A DNA stretch of 64,000 nt. Source: an uncultured Bacteroides sp. Its GTDB lineage: Bacteria; Bacteroidota; Bacteroidia; Bacteroidales; Bacteroidaceae. This document shows positions 20,523-29,392 of the stretch, piece by piece. Position numbers and translations under genes: made by a program. How positions within the stretch are numbered: the stretch's first letter is position 1; each line of letters opens with the position of its first letter. The notes below the pieces were generated by a model, which saw nothing but the letters and a program-made list of their open reading frames with translations, did no database searches and had not been told where the DNA came from. The DNA lies in the NCBI RefSeq assembly GCF_963675905.1, contig NZ_OY780936.1, positions 372,001 through 436,000 of the forward strand, written 5' to 3'.

Positions 20523-20764
20523 CCACTCCGGCTCTCTGGAAAGATGCGACGGGAGCTTCTTCAAACTCCCGAGTGAGTTTTTTTATCTCAGGCGGGATGT
20601 TTCTGCACTTTTGTACAAAACAATGATATATTCTGTACAAAAGAATTAATTGTTCTGTACAGAAGAATGCATTCTTTTGTACAAGAATTCATAAACATCC
20701 CGAATAACTTTTGAAAAAGTAAACCGGAGTTTTGTTGTATTCCGGCGGGCTATCTCTTAAAAGC
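20523..20764. repeat. Eleven-unit 22-bp phased array with two box types
   Basis: In a fixed 22-bp frame from 20523, each unit carries its box within the first eight to nine bases: CTCCGG, GACGGG, TCCCG, GGCGGG, then TTGTAC, CTGTAC, CTGTAC, TTGTAC (units at 20611, 20633, 20655, 20677), then CCCG, ACCGG and GCGGG. The four middle units keep TGTACAAAA/GAA, while the rest of each unit varies. It lies upstream of the NimA-like gene and beside decayed coding DNA. Confidence 0.8.
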
Positions 20765-20782
20765 TTTCGGTGAATAATGTGA

Positions 20783-20938
20783 GCCAGATTTGAAGCTTAT
20801 AATGAACGTTTCCTTAATTTGATAAGAGAATTTAATAGGAGAGGTAAATTAATCGCTTCAATTTGTGTGGCAGCTCTACCAATTGCTAAATCGGGCGTAC
20901 TAAATCAGCGAAAAGCTACCACATGGGATTTAAATTAA
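20783..20938 (+). pseudogene. Remnant of a DJ-1/PfpI-family protein
   Basis: The plus-strand frame reads LIREFNRRGKLIASICV, then AALPIAKSGVLNQRKATTWDLN and a stop. This matches the middle of DJ-1/PfpI proteins, including the nucleophile-elbow region with its conserved Cys (ASICV) and the downstream GVL-GRKAT segment. An in-frame TGA lies just upstream, and the N- and C-terminal parts are missing. About 50 codons remain, so this is a decayed fragment with no expected function. Confidence 0.75.
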
Positions 20939-21207
20939 GAAACTTGAAAGGCGTTGAAATAAGCAAGGAAGATGCGGAAAAGAAATATTACCGATATAAG
21001 TCAGGTAGGCGGTTACCCACATTACAAAGGTAAACCTTACAAAGATAGTGACGGCGATGGTTATACTAACAAAGTCGCCATCTTTAAATAATAGAAAAAG
21101 GATAGATACCGCCAGCAGTTGCAGAATTTCGGCTGGTTGCACAAATTAAGGTTTTCGAAATGATCTTTTATAAAAATATTACACAATAGGAAAATAGAAT
21201 AAACAAT
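20939..21207. other. Decayed or unassigned stretch
   Basis: Two short overlapping plus-strand frames exist: 20923-21033 (36 codons, MGFKLRNLKGVEISKEDAEK...) and 20972-21091 (39 codons, ending YKDSDGDGYTNKVAIFK). The second has a DSDGDGY stretch like calcium-binding loops. Neither has a clear start signal, and I cannot assign either to a family. They may be pieces of decayed genes. Confidence 0.3.
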
Positions 21208-21256
21208 AAATCCTGCAGTTGAACTATGCGCCAAGCACCGTTTTACTGCAGGATTT
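21208..21256. repeat. AAATCCTGC palindrome, copy 1
   Basis: AAATCCTGCAGT and ACTGCAGGATTT form the outer stem around a diverged centre (GAACTATGCGCCAAGCACCGTT in part). It belongs to the same family as the copies at 23482, 23563 and 30091. In the plus direction it ends in GGATTTTTAA, so it may also terminate transcription. Confidence 0.75.
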
Positions 21257-21350
21257 TTAATCTATTATGAAAACTAATACCTAATTTTATAAATATAAAC
21301 TAACCAGTTTTTTTACCTCTGTATTTATGATTTATCTTTTTTTATCTTGT

Positions 21351-21422
21351 ATGCAACAAAGGTAAGATGAGATTTCTCCCCCGAGTAGTTAAAATCCCCA
21401 TTCTTTGATAGGAATTTCCCTA
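21351..21422 (-). promoter_or_regulatory. Promoter module A, no gene behind it
   Basis: The plus-strand text aligns without gaps to 30642-30713, including CCCCATTCTTTGATAGG and ATTTCCCTA. On the minus strand the end nearest the copy-1 palindrome reads TACCTTTG (21369-21358 region), a -7 box, so transcription should run leftward. Only about 100 bp separate it from the palindrome at 21256 and no frame lies between. It may be an orphan promoter or drive a short RNA. Confidence 0.55.
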
Positions 21423-21676
21423 TAATAACCCTTCACTGCCTCTTTTTATTTTCCTCGCATGGATTGAAGAAAGTCCTGAATTTGTTCGGATTTGAATAGT
21501 CATTGTTCGTTTTCGAACGATAACTATTTTATTAATGTATTGAAATACAATAATATAACTTTTTGGCATATTCATTGCAACTATTTGAGCGTGAGATACG
21601 TCTAAATTATGTAGCGATTATGAAACGAGAAAATAATCAATAGGTATCAGATTATAATAATTAAAATTTTCCGGTT

Positions 21677-22063
21677 ATGAAAAAGATGGTATTTAATTTC
21701 AGTGCGTTAGTAATTAGTGTTACTACTTGTTTTTTGCTTGTATGTGGTTCGGCTGCAAATGCTCAAAAATCTCAAGTTCTTGCCAATGATAAAGGCAATT
21801 GTACAGAATCTGTAGTTTCAAAAGGTGCAGGTTGCTCTCTTTCTTCTCATCAGGATTCCAATCAAAACGAATCTGTAGATATGCAGACTTATAATAAAGA
21901 TTTAAGTTTTGATGCAACTTTCTTGAAAAATATTCCGTCTAAATATAAAACAATGATGGAACAGGTTAACTCTTCTGAAAGTCTTTGCTTTGAAATATCT
22001 TGCTATGAAGCAATTCAGAATAAAATGGAAAAAGATGTAGAAGCCTTTTTCTTAAAGAGATAA
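21677..22063 (+). CDS. Small exported protein, paralogous leader to the next gene
   Basis: This 128-residue protein has a clear signal peptide (MKKMVFNFSALVISVTTCFL..., cleavage near ANAQ). The mature part is polar, with four cysteines (C42, C53 and two near residues 103-108) and no recognised domain. Its leader is very similar to that of the next gene, 46 bp downstream (MKKIVFSISTLVIIITTCLL), which points to duplication. The mature regions have diverged, so this could be an eroded DUF3836-type protein. Periplasmic or surface location is expected; function is unknown. Confidence 0.65.
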   Translation: MKKMVFNFSALVISVTTCFLLVCGSAANAQKSQVLANDKGNCTESVVSKGAGCSLSSHQDSNQNESVDMQTYNKDLSFDATFLKNIPSKYKTMMEQVNSSESLCFEISCYEAIQNKMEKDVEAFFLKR

Positions 22064-22109
22064 AGAACGGATAACTTTAATAGGATAATAATAATAAAAA
22101 ACTCTCATC

Positions 22110-22625
22110 ATGAAAAAGATTGTATTTAGTATTAGTACGCTAGTAATCATCATTACTACTTGTTTATTGTTTGTATGTAGTCCCGCAGCAAATGCTAAGA
22201 AGCTTAGAAATTTTGTATATGACAAAGGTCAAAACAAAGAAACTGTATTTCTTTATGATTCAACAACCTGTGTGCTTACTCCTCACTTAAAATATGAATT
22301 TGTAACAACTGAGAATGGGCAGTCCAAGACTAAAAAAGCTTATAGGTGGAATGCTGACGATAAAATGTGGATTCCTTCATATATATTTATTGTAACGAAT
22401 GTGGGTGACACCCAGATTCAGGAATTTGCCCGCTGGAGTGCTCAGAAAAATGAGTTTTGTTTGAACAGACAGAAAGCTATATTCAACAGAATAGACGGAA
22501 GTAATATTTCAAACTATATATCCTTTAAGTGGAATGAAAGGAATAAGAAATGGGAAGTTATAGACGGTTTGCTATTTGAGAAAAACATTGCATTACTGGT
22601 AAACCATTCTAAAAGGATAAAATAA
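22110..22625 (+). CDS. DUF3836-like exported protein
   Basis: This 171-residue protein has a signal peptide ending near ANAKK. The mature part has the tryptophan-rich repeated pattern seen in Bacteroides DUF3836 proteins: an opening YDKGQNKETVFLYD, then LTPHLKYEF, YRWNADDKMW, FARWSAQKNEF and FKWNERNKKWE. The family is confined largely to Bacteroidales and has no known function. It follows its smaller paralogue by 46 bp and is probably co-transcribed, ending at the hairpin at 22663. Confidence 0.75.
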   Translation: MKKIVFSISTLVIIITTCLLFVCSPAANAKKLRNFVYDKGQNKETVFLYDSTTCVLTPHLKYEFVTTENGQSKTKKAYRWNADDKMWIPSYIFIVTNVGDTQIQEFARWSAQKNEFCLNRQKAIFNRIDGSNISNYISFKWNERNKKWEVIDGLLFEKNIALLVNHSKRIK

Positions 22626-22662
22626 AATATTTGTTTTCAAGATAACTGATAATTAGATTGAA

Positions 22663-22697
22663 AAACGGCTGCCTAAGTGATTTAGGTAGCCGTTTAA
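22663..22697 (+). terminator. Terminator between convergent genes
   Basis: AAACGGCTGCCTAA and TTTAGGTAGCCGTTT form a stem with a 4-nt loop. It lies between the stops of the DUF3836-like gene and the PHP-domain gene and may serve both. Confidence 0.75.
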
Positions 22698-22716
22698 GGT
22701 TATTTATATCCCGATG

Positions 22717-23427
22717 TTATTGTGCGATATATGCTTTGAATGCTTCGAGCTTATCGTTCATGATTAGTTCTTCTGGAAACTCAGTTTCGGCCAGCATAGG
22801 GTAAATAAGATCGTATTTACCAATAGCAAAAGAAATGTGTGCATCGCTTCCCAGAATAACCGGTTGCTCATATTTTTTGCACAACTTCAATATTTCTCTG
22901 AAATTATCAGGAGCAGTGGCTTTTTCACGATACGGTTCTAATGAACTATTGTTTATCTCAAGCAGGGTATGATGTTTTTTTGCAGCAAGAACTATCGGTT
23001 CATAATTTAGATCTGCTGTTCCGTCGCCTGGATGCGTAATAATTTTTACATAAGGATTCTTGATGGCTCCAATTACAGCTGAGGTGTTTTGCTCTACAGT
23101 GCCGGGGGTATAGCAAAGTGAATGAATTCCGGCAATACAGATATCCAGTCTCTTTAGATATGTTTCATCCAGGTCTACATTTCCTTCGTAGTCGATAATG
23201 TTCAATTCAGAACCAAGCAGAAGCTCTACTCCATACATCTGGCGGGGGATTGTCCATAAATTACGGAAGTAGATAGGATTGCAGGTGCCCGGAATGCCCG
23301 GACCATGTTCGGTAATACCCAGTAACTGAATACCTTTATCGGCAGCTGCTTGTGCCATTTCCTGTAAACTGCTGAACGCGTGCCCACTGGCTACGGTGTG
23401 TGTATGTATATCTAAAACTATATTCAT
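22717..23427 (-). CDS. PHP-domain phosphatase/hydrolase (YcdX-like)
   Basis: This 236-residue protein starts MNIVLDIHTHTVASGHAFSS, giving the metal-binding HTHT motif near the N-terminus. Further PHP ligands are visible as GITEHGPGIPG, GSELN, IAGIHS, ITHPGD and GSDAHI, so the trinuclear metal site looks complete. YcdX-like members are cytoplasmic phosphatases. The longer frame to 23514 would translate part of a dispersed palindrome (23482-23531), so the internal ATG was chosen. Confidence 0.9.
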   Translation of the reverse strand: MNIVLDIHTHTVASGHAFSSLQEMAQAAADKGIQLLGITEHGPGIPGTCNPIYFRNLWTIPRQMYGVELLLGSELNIIDYEGNVDLDETYLKRLDICIAGIHSLCYTPGTVEQNTSAVIGAIKNPYVKIITHPGDGTADLNYEPIVLAAKKHHTLLEINNSSLEPYREKATAPDNFREILKLCKKYEQPVILGSDAHISFAIGKYDLIYPMLAETEFPEELIMNDKLEAFKAYIAQ

Positions 23428-23481
23428 GATGTTATTACTGTAATCGGGCACAAAATTAACGAATTCCCTACTCGCAAAAAA

Positions 23482-23531
23482 ATTATCCTGCGATAAACTC
23501 ATTTTGCTATACAATGTTTAACGCAGGATTT
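23482..23531. repeat. AAATCCTGC palindrome, copy 2
   Basis: ATTATCCTGCG and CGCAGGATTT form the outer stem, with TAAAC/GTTTA continuing it and TTGCTATA in the centre. It is a diverged copy lying 31 bp from copy 3. Confidence 0.7.
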
Positions 23532-23562
23532 CTAGTGATTTGAAGTGGCTTTTTCTAAAAAT

Positions 23563-23610
23563 AAATCCTGCGTAAACGGCATATTGCTATGCACGTTTAC
23601 TGCAGGATTT
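23563..23610. repeat. AAATCCTGC palindrome, copy 3
   Basis: AAATCCTGC, GTAAACG, GCATA / TATGC, CGTTTAC, GCAGGATTT make a nested 48-bp palindrome. It differs from copy 4 at 30091 by a single base. The rest of the gap to 23804 is AT-rich with no gene. Confidence 0.85.
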
Positions 23611-23804
23611 TAATTTATGCTATATCCAGTGCATGGAATAAAGATTTCCCCAATAATTATATATCAGATATAAATTTTTATCTATGCTACATCCTATATA
23701 TGGTTATCTTCTAGAAAATCATATATAGGATTATAATCTTTCATTTATATAATTTCCTGAGTATGCCGAGGAACTTATAAAAGAAATAGTCTCCTGAATA
23801 TGAT

Positions 23805-25646
23805 TTAATTCAGATCGATAATCATTGCTGCTTTTGCCGGAACTTCTATTTTATCTGTCCAGTTAAGTGCATTTCCTGAAATAATATCTGTACCGGAACG
23901 ATGATTGCCCAAACATTCAGCAAAGCGGATGGTTTGCAACTCTTGTTTATCTTTGTTGTTATTGAGAATAACCATAACCTTCTTATCTCCTTTGATTCTA
24001 AAGTAGACATATACACCATTCTGTGGAGCGAATTGAGTCATTGTTCCGTGCTTAACGGCATCATTGGTTTTACGCCAGTTCTGAATACGCTTCATATAAT
24101 CGAGTGCTTCAATCTGGTCGTTTGTCAGGCCTTGTCTTGTAAAAATGCTGACTTTATCTTCTGCCCAGCCACCGGGGAAGTCTTTACGCATAACACCATC
24201 GCCGCTTCCTTTTACTCCTGTCATCAGAGCTTCTGTCCCGGCATACATCTGTGGAGTTCCACGGGTGGTAAGCAAAAAGGCCATTGCCAACTTATAAACT
24301 TTAAGATCTTCTTTTATTAGCGTGTAAAAACGTGAAGTGTCGTGATTGTCTCCAAAAATCATGATGTTCATTGGGTTAGCCATCAGGAAGTCCTGGCTGA
24401 ATATATCGTACAGACGATTCATTCCGGTGTCTCCCCATCCGTCACCTTCTGCAAAAGCTGTAGGGATAGCATTGTGAAGAGGGAAGTCCATTATAGTAGA
24501 AAGATTTGAATTATACTTATCCAGATTGGGAGCATCTTTCTGCCAGTAAGATGTCATGGAAGGATAACTGAGCCATACTTCACCAACCATATTAGAATGT
24601 GGATATTCTGCAAGTATTTGTTTGGCCCATTCGCTTACAAATTGCTTGTCCGGATACTGATGTGTATCGCTTCGTACACCGCTTAGACCAGCATATTCAA
24701 TCCACCAGATAGAATTCTGAATCAAGTAAGTGGCTAAGAATGGATTTCTTTGATTCAGATCGGGCATTGATTCGGCAAACCATCCATCCGACATACCTTT
24801 TGAATCAATCTCTGCTTTGTGAGGATCAAAGACTGTTGTGCCCTTGAAATTGCATATCTTCATGTCTGGATAGTTGTTTATCCAATCGTTTGATGGCAGG
24901 TCTTTGTATATCCACCAATCTTTTCCGCTATGGTTTACAATGTAGTCTATAATCAGCTTAATGTTTCTTTTTTTGCATTCATCAGATAGTTTTTTGTATA
25001 ACTCATTGCTACCGTGACGCGGATCAATTTTATAATAATCGGTAGTTGCATATCCATGATAAGAAGTTGATGAAGCATTGTTTTCAACCACAGGAGTAAG
25101 CCACAAAGCAGTATATCCCATAGATGAAATGTAATCCAGATTATTAATGATTCCCTGAATATCTCCTCCGTGGCGGGCATCCGGATTTTGTCTGTCGGTT
25201 CCATCAGGATAGCCCTTTACGAAATCGTTTTTTGTGTCGCCGTTTACAAACCTGTCGGGCATTATTTCGTAGATAACATCTCCACTGTTAAATCCTTCGC
25301 GATTGGCAGATGCTTGTTCACGAGCCTTTAACTCATATTGATAGGTTGCAAACTTTTTATTGTTTTGCAGAAAGGTGATATTAAACTTTCCAGCTTTGGC
25401 AACAAGAGAATCAATGGACAGGTCAATAAACAGATAGTTTGGATTAGCAACTTTGTTCACTTTCGTAATCTTAACTCCGGGATAGTTTATTGAAACCTGA
25501 TTCTTTGAAATGTCTTTGCCATACACTAGTAATTGTAAATTCGGGTTTTTCATACCTACCCACCAGAAGGTAGGTTCAACTTTTTCGACCTGAGCATAGA
25601 GGCTCGTTACGAAAAATAGAGATAATAGAAATAATAGTTTTTTCAT
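23805..25646 (-). CDS. GH13 alpha-amylase / neopullulanase, SusA-like
   Basis: This 613-residue enzyme has a signal peptide ending SLYAQ, an N-terminal starch-enzyme beta-sandwich to about residue 110, a GH13 barrel and a C-terminal beta domain. The catalytic set is complete: D327 (GVRSDTH), E356 (GEVW) and D436 (GDNHDTS). Length and order match SusA-type neopullulanases that cut alpha-1,4 maltooligosaccharides in the periplasm. No susB/susC/susD lies beside it. It follows the DUF5916 gene by 53 bp on the same strand, and the two are likely co-transcribed. Confidence 0.88.
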   Translation of the reverse strand: MKKLLFLLSLFFVTSLYAQVEKVEPTFWWVGMKNPNLQLLVYGKDISKNQVSINYPGVKITKVNKVANPNYLFIDLSIDSLVAKAGKFNITFLQNNKKFATYQYELKAREQASANREGFNSGDVIYEIMPDRFVNGDTKNDFVKGYPDGTDRQNPDARHGGDIQGIINNLDYISSMGYTALWLTPVVENNASSTSYHGYATTDYYKIDPRHGSNELYKKLSDECKKRNIKLIIDYIVNHSGKDWWIYKDLPSNDWINNYPDMKICNFKGTTVFDPHKAEIDSKGMSDGWFAESMPDLNQRNPFLATYLIQNSIWWIEYAGLSGVRSDTHQYPDKQFVSEWAKQILAEYPHSNMVGEVWLSYPSMTSYWQKDAPNLDKYNSNLSTIMDFPLHNAIPTAFAEGDGWGDTGMNRLYDIFSQDFLMANPMNIMIFGDNHDTSRFYTLIKEDLKVYKLAMAFLLTTRGTPQMYAGTEALMTGVKGSGDGVMRKDFPGGWAEDKVSIFTRQGLTNDQIEALDYMKRIQNWRKTNDAVKHGTMTQFAPQNGVYVYFRIKGDKKVMVILNNNKDKQELQTIRFAECLGNHRSGTDIISGNALNWTDKIEVPAKAAMIIDLN

Positions 25647-25699
25647 TGTAAATAAATTGAAGTTATAATTTATAGTAACTGTTTTTTAATGTCATATTT

Positions 25700-28120
25700 T
25701 TAAATCAGCTTTTTAATTCCTTTATAATCGATGTAATAGATTATTCTCAACGATAAATTGTTGAGCAGAGAATGAGAAAAAACGTTTTTCAGATTATTGA
25801 AATAGTCTGTTTTTCTGTTCTGATCCGTAAATGAATAGTAGTTTTTCCAGACTACAGATAGCTCGCTTCCCGGTAAGAATTGCCAGATATACGAAACATC
25901 GGAGTTAAACAGGCTGACATTCGTATCATAGTTTCTTTTGGTTTCATTGTGTTGCATGTCGCCATTGTGCTTCAGAAGATAATATTCCTGATAGCGAACG
26001 TTCGACCAGTAATGCCTTAGTCTTAGGTTGAGCGAACTTTTGTTGGATAAGGAATATTTTACGGTGAAAATATTGTCCATCTCGGAAATGTTTCGCCTGC
26101 CAAAGAAGATGGAATCATTGACGTTATTTTTGTCTACGTAACCAATGGCATTTTGCAGGAATGACCATGTAGCTTTATAATCGAATGAAAGACGATCGTT
26201 TACTAGATATCTTGGATGAAAAGTCAGGTAGGACGAGCTCTTATGATAACGTGTAGCCTGCCAGTAACCAACCAGAGCTGTGAAGGCTAATTTCTTACGC
26301 CAATCCGATGAATACTCAATACCTCCGTAGGCTGCAGTAGGTTCCATATATTTCCATCCTTCCACACGAGGCTCAAAATGATCGAACTTCTTAACCGGAG
26401 TGGCGCTAGCATAAAACTTCAGGTAACTTAGAGACTTAAAGACAAACTTCAGATTTGCCGAAAGTTCAAAACGGCCGTATTGAAGAGGCTTATAAAGACT
26501 TTCGTGAGTCATATCCAGCTCCGCAGTTATTTCGTTGAAATGTTTGCTTGGTGTGAAACGATAGTATTGCAATTTCAGGATGTTTGTAATTAGATTGTTG
26601 TTCTCCAAATAACCAAAGTCACGTGGATTATAAGTTTTACTTAGTATACTGTTGTCCAGCTCAAACCGGAAAGTTCCTTTTATCTTGGCAATATTAAGGT
26701 TGAAACGTTGTCCGAACTGATTGGAAACATCGCTCTCTTCTTTATCATGGATATAACTTAAAAAAGCATCTCCTGATAACACATATTCAGGAAAGCTATA
26801 TTTGAAATCGAATCCCGATACATTGGCCATATGGTGATCTTCCGGCATCGTAACGTTGGTATTAACCCAACTGATATACGATTCCTTACCAATAACCTTA
26901 TCGGCTACCAGTAAGTTGTAGTTGCTTACCCCTTGTGTATCGATATGTCGAATGTTACCGGTAAGGCTATCTTTGACTACTGCCGATTGTTGTTGTGTTA
27001 TGGCATTCAGCATCCCGAATCCCCAACCATTTGAAGTATAGCCAGATATTTTGGTAGCGTTGTATAGACTTGTCTCAGCAGGATTCTTTAAAATTACCTC
27101 GTTGGTGTTTAGCTGTGCCGATACTTTATTGTTATTACGAGGTTGCCCGCCTATACGTCGTGAATAAAAGATATCTCCCTTGCTGAAGAGTTCTGTTCCT
27201 TCGGTGAAGAATTGTCGTTTCTCATCGTATTTGGTTTCAACAGACGTCAGATTAAGAATATTATCATCAGCTCTGGTTTGTCCAAAATCGGGGATTAGCA
27301 TCATGTCGAGAGTAAAACTTTCATTAAGACCATATTTAAAGTCCATACCTCCTTTGAAAGATAACTTATTCTTGTCGTAATACGTTGTCATATATGGCAT
27401 CAGCGATAGTCGGGTAGGGGGATTAATGTTTTTTAGCCCATGCATTTCTCCAGCCTGGTTGAGCCATCCGTTTTTGTTTTTATCTACAAAGTTCCATGTA
27501 ATGGCTTCTCCATTACGCTTTATTAAACGGAAGAAGTTTATTTCCCATAATTGAATATCCTTCTTGGGAAACCGGATGGCTGAGAATGGAATTTCCATTT
27601 CTGCAATCCAGCCTTGTTTCGTTTTTACCACAGCACTTTTCCAAACAGCATCCCAGGTTTTGTGCATGGCATTCAAATCATTTTTGGAATCCATCTGTAC
27701 ACCAGCGGCCGATACCATAAATTCAGTTGAATTAAGACCATTATTATACGGATTTATCTCTACCGAGAAGAGGTCGGCATTAGCTTCATCGCCAGAATCC
27801 CGTTCGGCTAGTTCCGAGAAAATAGAATCGGGTTTACTGTCATAGAGTATTGCCAGTACGTAAATGGAATTATCATCATATAGCATCTTCACTTCTGTTT
27901 TCTGTGAAGGCTTGCCTCCATTAACCGGACTTTGCTGTATAAAGTCGGCAATGGGTTGAACCTCTTCCCAGGCTTTATCGTTGCACAAAGCGTCAATCTT
28001 TGGTGCTATTGCCGTTTTGGTTATGGTGAACTGTTTACGAAGAGGCATTCCTTTTCCCCATGCAGACAATGACAACAAGCATGTTAATAGCAAGCATATA
28101 AAATGAAGATGTTTTCGCAT
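25700..28120 (-). CDS. DUF5916 outer-membrane protein with CBM9-like N-terminal domain
   Basis: This 806-residue protein starts MRKHLHFICLLLTCLLSLSAWG, a signal peptide. Residues about 30-230 resemble a carbohydrate-binding family 9 fold (IDALCNDKAWEEVQPI, DNSIYVLAILYDS, GWIAEMEIPFSAIRF). The remaining 570 residues are rich in alternating aromatic and polar strands typical of an outer-membrane beta-barrel (DUF5916). The transport or binding role is unproven; the neighbouring SusA-like enzyme suggests maltooligosaccharide handling. The start at 28120 was chosen because the upstream 14 codons of the longer frame are not signal-like. Confidence 0.82.
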   Translation of the reverse strand: MRKHLHFICLLLTCLLSLSAWGKGMPLRKQFTITKTAIAPKIDALCNDKAWEEVQPIADFIQQSPVNGGKPSQKTEVKMLYDDNSIYVLAILYDSKPDSIFSELAERDSGDEANADLFSVEINPYNNGLNSTEFMVSAAGVQMDSKNDLNAMHKTWDAVWKSAVVKTKQGWIAEMEIPFSAIRFPKKDIQLWEINFFRLIKRNGEAITWNFVDKNKNGWLNQAGEMHGLKNINPPTRLSLMPYMTTYYDKNKLSFKGGMDFKYGLNESFTLDMMLIPDFGQTRADDNILNLTSVETKYDEKRQFFTEGTELFSKGDIFYSRRIGGQPRNNNKVSAQLNTNEVILKNPAETSLYNATKISGYTSNGWGFGMLNAITQQQSAVVKDSLTGNIRHIDTQGVSNYNLLVADKVIGKESYISWVNTNVTMPEDHHMANVSGFDFKYSFPEYVLSGDAFLSYIHDKEESDVSNQFGQRFNLNIAKIKGTFRFELDNSILSKTYNPRDFGYLENNNLITNILKLQYYRFTPSKHFNEITAELDMTHESLYKPLQYGRFELSANLKFVFKSLSYLKFYASATPVKKFDHFEPRVEGWKYMEPTAAYGGIEYSSDWRKKLAFTALVGYWQATRYHKSSSYLTFHPRYLVNDRLSFDYKATWSFLQNAIGYVDKNNVNDSIFFGRRNISEMDNIFTVKYSLSNKSSLNLRLRHYWSNVRYQEYYLLKHNGDMQHNETKRNYDTNVSLFNSDVSYIWQFLPGSELSVVWKNYYSFTDQNRKTDYFNNLKNVFSHSLLNNLSLRIIYYIDYKGIKKLI

Positions 28121-28278
28121 AGCTATAGTATCAGAATTGTTAATAACAGATTTACGCACCAAAGGAAATAATTATTTATTTCAGATAAAAAGTATTTATG
28201 CTGATGCCGTTTTTTTTATGCAAACGAATAATAAATCGCACTTTGGCATAAAAACAGAGATACATGTAGTCGTTAATA

Positions 28279-28309
28279 TTGTTGGAAACAACAAAAAAGG
28301 TTACTTTTG
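28279..28309 (+). promoter_or_regulatory. Promoter of the LytS/LytTR pair
   Basis: TACTTTTG at 28302-28309 is a -7 box. A TTG lies 20 bp upstream at 28279-28281. It lies 35 bp before the histidine kinase start. Confidence 0.55.
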
Positions 28310-28343
28310 TTTAAGTCTATAAATATGAATAAATACAAGATAT

Positions 28344-29390
28344 ATGTCATCAGTGTTTAACCTTCTCAATAGCCGTAAACGTGTTTTGTTCCATATAGCC
28401 TATTGGATAAGCGTTGTTTTGTTCTTTACCTTTTCGTGGGGTACGCGTTATAATAATTACTGTGTGTGTTTTTATAACGAGCTGGCGTTTTTGCCGGTGA
28501 AACTAGGCGTAACATATTTTGGCCTGTATTATGTAATTCCTAAACTATTGCTTCAACAAAAGTATTATCGTTCGGCTTTTGCCTGTGTACTGATGATGGC
28601 CGTTGGCGGTATGTTACAAAGAAGCCTTTCTTATTACTCCTTTATCCCATTACTGGGTATGTCAGATCCAAAAGCATCATTGTTCGATCCTACCGAAGTG
28701 CTTCATCATGTAATCAATATTAATACGGTGATGATTATACCTTTTGCTATCAAGCTTTACAGCTATTCGCTGGAAAAGGAGAACCGCATTCTCTCATTGT
28801 TACACGAAAAAACTCAGGCGGAGTTACAATTTCTGCGTAGCCAGATTCAGCCTCATTTCTTCTTTAATGTGTTGAATGACCTTTATGCCATGGCTTTAAA
28901 GCGTTCGGACAATACTCCGGAGATGATTATGAAGCTGTCCGACCTGATGCGGTATGTGCTGCACGAGTCTACAGCAGAAAGTGTTCCGGTAGAAAAAGAG
29001 ATAAACTATATTCGTAATTACATCGATCTGGAACGGCTTCGTTACGGTAATCGCTTCTCTGTCGATTTTCAGGTGAAAGGAGATGTTGCCGGTTCTAGTA
29101 TTGCACCATTGTTGCTTCTTCCGTTTGTGGAGAATGCCTTTAAGCACTCTTCAACCAACCAGATAAACGGAGTTGTGATTCTTATAGAACTGATGATTTG
29201 CAATGGCGAATTACAGTTCGAAGTATCCAATACCTATGATCCTGAGTGTAAAAATCCGGATAATGTATCGTCGGGCATTGGTATAAAGAATGTGTGTCAC
29301 CGTTTGGATATTTTATATCCCGAAAGATATACATTTGAGACCAAAACAGTAGAGCAACATTATATAAGTACCTTGAAAATAAAATTATAG
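28344..29390 (+). CDS. LytS/YehU-family sensor histidine kinase
   Basis: This 348-residue membrane kinase has four predicted membrane segments in its first 145 residues and no extracellular domain of note. The His_kinase (PF06580) box QIQPHFFFNVLNDL places the phospho-acceptor at H171. LLLPFVENAFKHS and SGIGIKNV form the ATPase part. The response regulator follows after 2 bp. The signal is unknown. Confidence 0.92.
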   Translation: MSSVFNLLNSRKRVLFHIAYWISVVLFFTFSWGTRYNNYCVCFYNELAFLPVKLGVTYFGLYYVIPKLLLQQKYYRSAFACVLMMAVGGMLQRSLSYYSFIPLLGMSDPKASLFDPTEVLHHVININTVMIIPFAIKLYSYSLEKENRILSLLHEKTQAELQFLRSQIQPHFFFNVLNDLYAMALKRSDNTPEMIMKLSDLMRYVLHESTAESVPVEKEINYIRNYIDLERLRYGNRFSVDFQVKGDVAGSSIAPLLLLPFVENAFKHSSTNQINGVVILIELMICNGELQFEVSNTYDPECKNPDNVSSGIGIKNVCHRLDILYPERYTFETKTVEQHYISTLKIKL

Positions 29391-29392
29391 CT

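Noticed and set aside
20523-20764. CRISPR array
   Set aside because: The unit is 22 bp in total with a box of only 6-9 bp, there is no conserved repeat plus unique spacer structure, and no cas gene is in the window.
20930-21142. 70-residue hydrophobic minus-strand frame
   Set aside because: It is antisense to the decayed plus-strand fragments and has no supporting start or homology-like pattern.
23805-28120. Complete starch utilisation (sus) locus
   Set aside because: Only a SusA-like enzyme and a DUF5916 protein are present; susB, susC, susD and susR are absent.
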